Shown one piece after another: positions 59,115-64,000 of a stretch of DNA of 64,000 bases (the first letter of the stretch is position 1; the number at the start of each line of letters is the position of its first letter). The stretch is taken from positions 39,398 through 103,397 of the forward strand of contig NZ_CDDA01000030.1 of assembly GCF_000819745.1 (NCBI RefSeq). Reading direction: 5' to 3'. A program made the position numbers and the translations under genes. The notes beneath the pieces were generated by a model, which did no database searches, was not told where the DNA came from, and was given only the letters and a program-made list of their open reading frames with translations. Source of the DNA: Aeromonas bestiarum. Lineage in GTDB: Bacteria > Pseudomonadota > Gammaproteobacteria > Enterobacterales > Aeromonadaceae.

Positions 59115-60029
59115 ATGCCGTTACGCCTGCTCATCTGCTGCTGCCTGTTGCTCGCCCTTCCCGTTCAGGCGCTGACCATCGCCATGGTGCTGTGGCGCGG
59201 CGAAACAGATGCCGAGCGGGGCTTTCGCGCCGAGCTGATCCGGCTCGGCCATCAACCCACCTTCGTCACCTTCAACGCCAATCAGGATCGCGCCGCCTTC
59301 GCGACCCAGCTGCGCCAGCAACTGCTGCCCTCCCTCGCCGACTACGACTACATCTACTGCTTCGGCACCACAGCCACGACCATGGTCAGGAGCCTGATCG
59401 GCGATCGCAAGCCGCTGATCTTCAACATAGTGTCTGACCCTGTCGGGGCCGGGATCCTGTCGGAAGACAAGGCGGACAACCGTATGGTGGCCGGCACCAG
59501 CAACCTGGTGCCCATGGCACTCCAGCTCGCCAACGCCCGCCAGCACCTGCCCACCGACAAGGGACTGCTGCTGCCCTTCAACCCCCGCGAGCAGAACACC
59601 CTGCTGACCGGTGAACTGCTGCTGCGCGAAGCCAAGCGCTATCAATGGGATCTCACCACCTGGCGCATAGCGCCTGACAAGCGGCGGCTGGCCGGCGAGC
59701 TCAAGCGTCTGCAACAGGATGCCCGCCAGCGCATCGTCTTCCTCGCCGCCGACAGCTATCTGCTCTCCATCGCCCCCGAGCTGCTGGCCGCCCTCAACGA
59801 GGCGGGCATCCCCACCATCTGCAGCGCCGAGCTGTTTGTCGAGCACGGCTGCACCGTCGGCACCATCAGCAGCTATGAAACCCTGGGCCGGATGACGGCC
59901 AACATCATCCACCGCAACCTGCAGGGCACGCCGCTGCAAGACATTCCACTGCAGACGGATCCGGCACCCCGGCTGGTGCTGGGCAAGCAGCTGGCATCCG
60001 CCGGCAACCAGGGCACCCAGAGCCGCTGA
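59115..60029 (+). CDS. ABC-type substrate-binding protein (TrpX/YtmQ-like, PF04392)
   Basis: A 304-residue protein with a signal peptide (residues 1-18, ending PVQA). The fold resembles the ABC_sub_bind group: TIAMVLWRGETDAERGFRAE, DYIYCFGTTATTMVRSLIG, IFNIVSDPVGAGIL, and the final lobe with GIPTICSAELFVEHGCTVG. Ligands known for the group include tryptophan and similar metabolites; here none can be assigned. No permease or ATPase gene is adjacent, so it may act alone or with a sensor. GAGGAG lies six bases before the start. Confidence 0.8.
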   Translation: MPLRLLICCCLLLALPVQALTIAMVLWRGETDAERGFRAELIRLGHQPTFVTFNANQDRAAFATQLRQQLLPSLADYDYIYCFGTTATTMVRSLIGDRKPLIFNIVSDPVGAGILSEDKADNRMVAGTSNLVPMALQLANARQHLPTDKGLLLPFNPREQNTLLTGELLLREAKRYQWDLTTWRIAPDKRRLAGELKRLQQDARQRIVFLAADSYLLSIAPELLAALNEAGIPTICSAELFVEHGCTVGTISSYETLGRMTANIIHRNLQGTPLQDIPLQTDPAPRLVLGKQLASAGNQGTQSR

Positions 60030-60147
60030 CCACCCGGCCTGTCCCATGGGGCCCAAACCGCCCCTGACACCCAGTGGCACGGCGCTGCCGGCCGCTGCGT
60101 TCCATCCGATCCCCTTGCCAATACTCATCACATCTTTATGTTGCAGA

Positions 60148-60166
60148 GCTAATGAAAATCAATATC
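60148..60166. promoter_or_regulatory. Fur box upstream of the siderophore receptor
   Basis: Matches the Fur consensus at 16 of 19 positions by hand, and lies in a longer palindrome GCTAATGA...TCATTAGC. It is 94 bases before the receptor start. Confidence 0.8.
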
Positions 60167-60259
60167 ATTAGCATCCTCTCGCAGGAGAGAAACCAATAAT
60201 TATAAATAAATCAATAAGTTCAGACCATCAGGTCGCTTCCTCAAGAGTCAACACGCAAC

Positions 60260-62302
60260 ATGTACACACCCAATCACCCACGCGCCCTGCTGGGCGTCGC
60301 TCTGCTGGCCCTGAGTGCCGGCGCCCGTGCCGAAGACGAGACCATGACGGTCGTCGGCAAACGCAGCCAGCATGAAGAGGTCGCCACCGCGACCCGTACC
60401 AACACCCCGGCCAAGCTGGTACCGCAGGCCATCGACAGCGTCAAGGCCAGCGAGCTGACCGCCTTCGGCCAGCCCACCCTGAGCGAGGCCCTGACCGGCA
60501 TCCCCGGCGTCAACGCCAGCGGCGACACCCGCTTCGATGGCGTCAACATCCGCGGCTTCAGCGCCAGCAACGACTTCTATCTGGACGGTTTTCGCGATGA
60601 CATGCAGTACACCCGCGACCTTGGCAACATAGAGCGGGTCGAGGTGCTCAAGGGCCCGGCCGCCGTGCTCTATGGCCGCGGCAGCACGGGTGGCATAGTC
60701 AACCGGGTCAGCAAGAAGCCGCAGAAGGGGCAGGAGTCCAGCGTCAGCGCCCTGGTCGGCAGCTTCGACAACCGGCGGCTGGCCGCCGACCTCAACGGCG
60801 AGGCGGGTGAGCGGGTGCAGGTGCGCCTCAACCTGGCCCAGGAGGACAAGGAGAGTTTCCGCGACGGCGTGACCAGCAAGCGCACCCTGCTGGCCCCCTC
60901 CGTCAACTGGGAGATCAGCGACAGGCTGAACTGGCTGGTGCAGTACGAGCGCAACGAGCACGACCGCACCCCGGATCGCGGCATCCCCGGCGTCAATGGC
61001 CGCCCGGCCGACGTGCCGAAGGAGTACGTCTACAGCGACACCCGACGCGACTTCATCGACGATGTGGCCCAGTCCACCCGCTCCCGCCTCTCCTGGGACA
61101 TCAATGATCAGTGGCAGCTGCGCCAGCAGCTGGGCTACACCAGCCTCGACAGCCAGTTCGACAACACCTATGTCACCAGCGTCAAGGGCGACCAGGTGAC
61201 CCGCTCCCGCTGGCAGCAGGATCTCAAGGCCAACAGCCTGATCAGCAACACCGAGGCCGAAGGCCAGCTGCAGACCGGCCCCATCGAGCATCGCCTGCTA
61301 ATCGGCTTCGAGCAGAACTGGCAGGAGCGCACCCCCAAGCTCTACCAGAACGCCACCGCGATCCCGGCCGGCAACCTTTACGATCCTGGCTCTCTGCCCA
61401 CCTATGATGGCGCCATGAAGCTCTCCAGCGACGCCAACCACAAGGTGCGCGGCTACGGTCTCTATCTGCAGGATCAGCTCAGCCTGGGCGACTGGCACCT
61501 GCTGGCGGGTCTGCGCCGCGACGACTTCACCGTCACCAGCCGCCGCAACGACCTCAACAAGGAGGAGACAGTGTCGGTCACCAGCCTGAGCCCGCGGCTG
61601 GGGCTGGTGTGGAACCCCATAGAGGAACACGCCTTCTACACCTCCTACAGCAAGACCTTCACCCCGGTGGGTGGTGAGCTGATCGGCATCACTCCGGGTG
61701 ACAAGAACAACCACCTGGATCCCCAGCACACCCGGCTGTACGAGGGCGGCGTGAAGAGCGACTGGCTGGATGGCCGGCTGGCGACCACCCTCTCCGTCTA
61801 CCGGCTGGAGATGTACAACAAGCGCAGCAAGGATCCGCTGGATCCCACCAAGGTGATCCTCACCGGCCTGCAACGCACCGAGGGCATAGAGCTGAGCGCC
61901 CGCGCCCAGCTGACCGACGAGCTCTACCTGCGCGGCGGCATCGCCATCCAGGACGCCGAGCAGGTCAAGGCGGATGCGGATCTGCAGGGCAAGCGGCCGA
62001 TGAACGTCTCCCGCCAGAACGGCCAGCTGTTCGCCGGCTACCAGAGCGGCAAGCAGGGCTGGTTCGGCGAGACAGGGGTGACTGCGGTGGGCGATCGCTT
62101 CGCCGACAACGCCAACACCACCACACTGCCCGGCTATGCCCGTTTCGATGCCCGCGCCGGCTACCGCTGGCAACAGTGGGAAACCCAGTTGAGCGTGGAG
62201 AACCTGACCGACCACGACTACTTCGTCAGCGCCACCAGCGCCTCCCAGATCATGCCGGGCACGCCCCGTCAGCTGAATCTGAGCGCCGCCTACCGCTTCT
62301 GA
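60260..62302 (+). CDS. TonB-dependent siderophore receptor
   Basis: A 680-residue outer-membrane receptor. A signal peptide (residues 1-24, ending GARAE) is followed by a TonB-box-like ETMTVVG, then the plug with IPGVNASGDTRFDGVNIRGF and ERVEVLKGPAAVLYGRGSTGG, and a barrel ending LNLSAAYRF (final Phe). The plug resembles catecholate/hydroxamate receptors such as Fiu, FhuE or FoxA type. Ligand specificity cannot be read. A strong Fur box upstream indicates iron repression; no ribosome site is obvious. A PepSY protein follows. Confidence 0.9.
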   Translation: MYTPNHPRALLGVALLALSAGARAEDETMTVVGKRSQHEEVATATRTNTPAKLVPQAIDSVKASELTAFGQPTLSEALTGIPGVNASGDTRFDGVNIRGFSASNDFYLDGFRDDMQYTRDLGNIERVEVLKGPAAVLYGRGSTGGIVNRVSKKPQKGQESSVSALVGSFDNRRLAADLNGEAGERVQVRLNLAQEDKESFRDGVTSKRTLLAPSVNWEISDRLNWLVQYERNEHDRTPDRGIPGVNGRPADVPKEYVYSDTRRDFIDDVAQSTRSRLSWDINDQWQLRQQLGYTSLDSQFDNTYVTSVKGDQVTRSRWQQDLKANSLISNTEAEGQLQTGPIEHRLLIGFEQNWQERTPKLYQNATAIPAGNLYDPGSLPTYDGAMKLSSDANHKVRGYGLYLQDQLSLGDWHLLAGLRRDDFTVTSRRNDLNKEETVSVTSLSPRLGLVWNPIEEHAFYTSYSKTFTPVGGELIGITPGDKNNHLDPQHTRLYEGGVKSDWLDGRLATTLSVYRLEMYNKRSKDPLDPTKVILTGLQRTEGIELSARAQLTDELYLRGGIAIQDAEQVKADADLQGKRPMNVSRQNGQLFAGYQSGKQGWFGETGVTAVGDRFADNANTTTLPGYARFDARAGYRWQQWETQLSVENLTDHDYFVSATSASQIMPGTPRQLNLSAAYRF

Positions 62303-62324
62303 TCCCACCCTCTTCCCTGATCTC

Positions 62325-62353
62325 TCTGGCCAGCCCTCGCTGGCCAGATTTTT
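62325..62353 (+). terminator. Intrinsic terminator between receptor and PepSY genes
   Basis: TCTGGCCAG-CCCTCG-CTGGCCAGA, a 9-bp stem followed by five T, 14 bases before the PepSY start codon. Confidence 0.8.
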
Positions 62354-62367
62354 ATGAAGCGCAACCG

Positions 62368-62988
62368 ATGAAACGCAGAAGACTCCCCCTTCACAACAAC
62401 AAGTGGGTGCGCCGCATCCACGCCTGGGCCGGCTTTGCCACCCTCACCCTGATGCTGCTCTACGGCCTGACCGGCCTCTGGCTGCAACACAGGGCCGTGC
62501 TGCCAATTCCCGGCCCACATACAGACAAATCGAGTGAGGAGATAGGGCTGGACGCGCCGCTGGCCAGCCCGGACGAGCTGAAAACCCTGTTGCAGCAACG
62601 CTACCCGGACAGTTTCGAGGAAGGCCGCGCCATGATCACCCCGGCGCAGACCCTGCCCACCCCGGCGGGCCCCCTCACACTGCCGGCCCGCTGGGAGATG
62701 CGCGGCGTCACCCTCAGCCAGAGCCTGGCCGCCAGCTATGTGGAGGGCACATTGCTGGTGCACACCGAGCGGCAGCAGGCCAACTTCGCCGCCAGCCTCA
62801 ACCGGCTGCATCGCGGCATGGGCACAGGCCTCTCCTGGCAGCTGTTCGGCGATCTGGCGGCACTGGCCATGTTGTTGCTGGCTCTCACCAGTTTGCTGAT
62901 GTGGAACAAACTGCACGGCCCGGCCGGTCGCGGCATAACCCTGCTGCTGCTCGGAGCCCTCGCCACTGTGCTGATTGCCCTGCTCTAG
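62368..62988 (+). CDS. PepSY-associated membrane protein
   Basis: A 206-residue inner-membrane protein. The N-terminal WVRRIHAWAGFATLTLMLLYGLTG is the PepSY-TM signature (first membrane helix with a buried His). A periplasmic part of about 110 residues follows, then LNRLHRGMGTGLSWQLFGDL and two more membrane segments at the end. Related short PepSY proteins next to siderophore receptors are thought to help reduce or release ferric siderophore iron. The ATG at 62368 starts just after a terminator; a nearby out-of-frame ATG at 62354 opens only a five-residue frame. Probably co-regulated with the receptor by readthrough. Confidence 0.8.
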   Translation: MKRRRLPLHNNKWVRRIHAWAGFATLTLMLLYGLTGLWLQHRAVLPIPGPHTDKSSEEIGLDAPLASPDELKTLLQQRYPDSFEEGRAMITPAQTLPTPAGPLTLPARWEMRGVTLSQSLAASYVEGTLLVHTERQQANFAASLNRLHRGMGTGLSWQLFGDLAALAMLLLALTSLLMWNKLHGPAGRGITLLLLGALATVLIALL

Positions 62989-63165
62989 CGCGTTTACCGA
63001 CACCAAAACGGGATCTGGCGCCCACGAGGGGTAACCTTGCCCGCACCCGAGGTAACAAAAGGTAAGCGGGTGCCGATGGGGGTCACACTTGTCGGCGCCA
63101 TGACTGGATGGGGGCCGCTCGCGGCTGTTAGGGTGCGGCCAGAATTCCTGGCGCCAAGAGGTATC

Positions 63166-64000
63166 ATGCGCATCTCCAGCATAGAGTGCGGGCGAGTAGT
63201 GGCCATCATGGCCGTGATGACCATTCACCTCTCCCCCTTCAGCAATCCGTTCGATCCCGCCCTGTGGGACGGCACCCTCTACTTCTGGCTGGGGGGCGTC
63301 ATCAACCAGCTGTGCCGTTTCGCGGTGCCGCTCTTCTTCCTGTGCGCCGGTTACTTTCTGCAACCCGCCCTCGCCGCAGGCAACCCCATGGCGGTGGCGC
63401 TGCGCTACTGCCGCCCCCTGCTGGGGCTCTGGCTGGTGTGGAGCCTGCTCTATCTGCTGATCCCCTTCAACCCGCTGGCGGCACTGAGCGATGGCTATCT
63501 GCCGGCCATGGCGAGCCAGTGGCAGATGCAGCTGGGGGATCCTCTCAACGCCTGGTGGGTGGGCGGCATGATCCATCTCTGGTTCCTGCCGGCCCTGATG
63601 TTGGCCGTCTTGCTGCAGGCACTGTGTCATCGGATTGGGCTGCCCCGGCTGGCGCTGGTGCTCGGCGTTCTGCTCTACCTGCTGGCCCTGCTCGGCGGCT
63701 CCTATGGCCAGCCGCTGCTGGGGGGCGAGTGGGCCCTGCTGACCCGCAACGGCCCCTTCTTCTCGCTGCTGTTCGTGGCGCTGGGCGCCGAGCTGCGCTT
63801 TCGCGCCTGGCAGCCGGATGCCAAGCGCAGCGCCCTGCTGCTGATCGTGGGGATGGCACTCTACGCCCTGGAAGCCTGGGGCCTGCTGCACTGGGCCTCG
63901 GTGCCCCTCAGTCGCCACGACTTCCTGCTCGGCTCTCTGCTCTGGGGCCTGGGCCTGTTCGGCCTGCTGCTGGCCAACCCGGGCTGGGGCCGGGGCAGCT
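63166..64000 (+). CDS. Acyltransferase family 3 membrane protein (partial, cut by the window edge)
   Basis: The first 278 codons of a multi-pass membrane protein with about eight hydrophobic segments. It starts MRISSIECGRVVAIMAVMTI with a membrane His in TIHLSP, and contains CRFAVPLFFLCAGYFL, typical of acyltransferase 3 (OafA/NodX-like) enzymes that O-acetylate or succinylate surface glycans. AGAGG lies four bases before the start. The C-terminal half is outside the window, so the acceptor sugar and any SGNH domain are unknown. Confidence 0.8.
   Translation, partial: MRISSIECGRVVAIMAVMTIHLSPFSNPFDPALWDGTLYFWLGGVINQLCRFAVPLFFLCAGYFLQPALAAGNPMAVALRYCRPLLGLWLVWSLLYLLIPFNPLAALSDGYLPAMASQWQMQLGDPLNAWWVGGMIHLWFLPALMLAVLLQALCHRIGLPRLALVLGVLLYLLALLGGSYGQPLLGGEWALLTRNGPFFSLLFVALGAELRFRAWQPDAKRSALLLIVGMALYALEAWGLLHWASVPLSRHDFLLGSLLWGLGLFGLLLANPGWGRGS

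Noticed and set aside
63031-63066. Three GGTAA(C/G) repeats before the acyltransferase gene
   Set aside because: Spacing is irregular (21 and 10 bases) and the motif fits no operator I know.
1-64000. tRNA, rRNA, CRISPR, IS ends, integrase sites, toxin-antitoxin or phage-defence genes
   Set aside because: None seen on reading both strands. XerC here is the housekeeping enzyme in its usual operon, and DUF2442 has no addiction partner.

Overview
The window is a stretch of ordinary chromosome from a GC-rich gammaproteobacterium, most probably an Aeromonas. This is inferred from an extracellular collagenase, a family I lipase with its foldase gene, SodA, MetJ/Fur/Pho/CRP-type operators, and the enteric-Vibrio-like block cyaA-hemCDXY with cyaY and lptM-lysA-dapF-DUF484-xerC-yigB. 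I found no rRNA, tRNA, CRISPR array, IS element, prophage or integron. The last gene runs off the right edge.

Layout. 0-9 kb: a cyclic-di-GMP (GEMM-I) riboswitch with a translation-type expression platform ahead of a very short pilin-like secreted protein; a secreted M9 collagenase; a SanA-like envelope protein; a TPR-like gene plus sodA behind a Fur box, with a possible Fur-controlled small RNA leaving in the other direction; a lipase and its short foldase. 9-23 kb: a thioesterase, SgrR with a divergent SgrS/SgrT locus, O-acetylhomoserine sulfhydrylase (metY) with a MetJ operator, a GST, a YqhD-type reductase, an exported C69 dipeptidase, YdfG, a GNAT/DUF3624 pair, an ATP-grasp enzyme and MgtC. 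22-31 kb: a GH13 lipoprotein amylase, an OprC-type copper receptor with a CueR-like dyad upstream, an LtaS/OpgB-like phosphoglycerol transferase, an Lrp-type regulator, a dual-specificity phosphatase and metA.

31-49 kb: an HD-GYP protein, a CinA-like protein, a fusion-protein/ATPase/permease ABC exporter, FapA (DUF342), YidA, a PuuD-like glutamine amidotransferase behind a structured leader, an MscS channel fused to a cyclic-nucleotide-type domain, then the minus-strand lysA-dapF cluster. 48-64 kb: cyaY and an esterase, cyaA and hemCDXY diverging from a region with a CRP site and a Fur box, YeiW, glpX, a porin with a five-repeat Pho box, an ABC-type substrate-binding protein, a Fur-boxed siderophore receptor with a PepSY membrane protein, and a partial acyltransferase.

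Themes. Metal homeostasis recurs: three Fur boxes (sodA, hemC, siderophore receptor) and one copper-type dyad. Methionine synthesis appears twice (metY, metA), both with MetJ-type operators. Two genes outside 31-49 kb and one inside it touch cyclic-nucleotide signalling (GEMM riboswitch, cyaA, HD-GYP). The best candidates for something undescribed are the GEMM-controlled mini-pilin, the Fur-box small RNA at 6416-6490, the motif-less lipase foldase, and the structured leader at 39.6-40.0 kb. All function calls are from reading the sequence and recalling families; no search was run.
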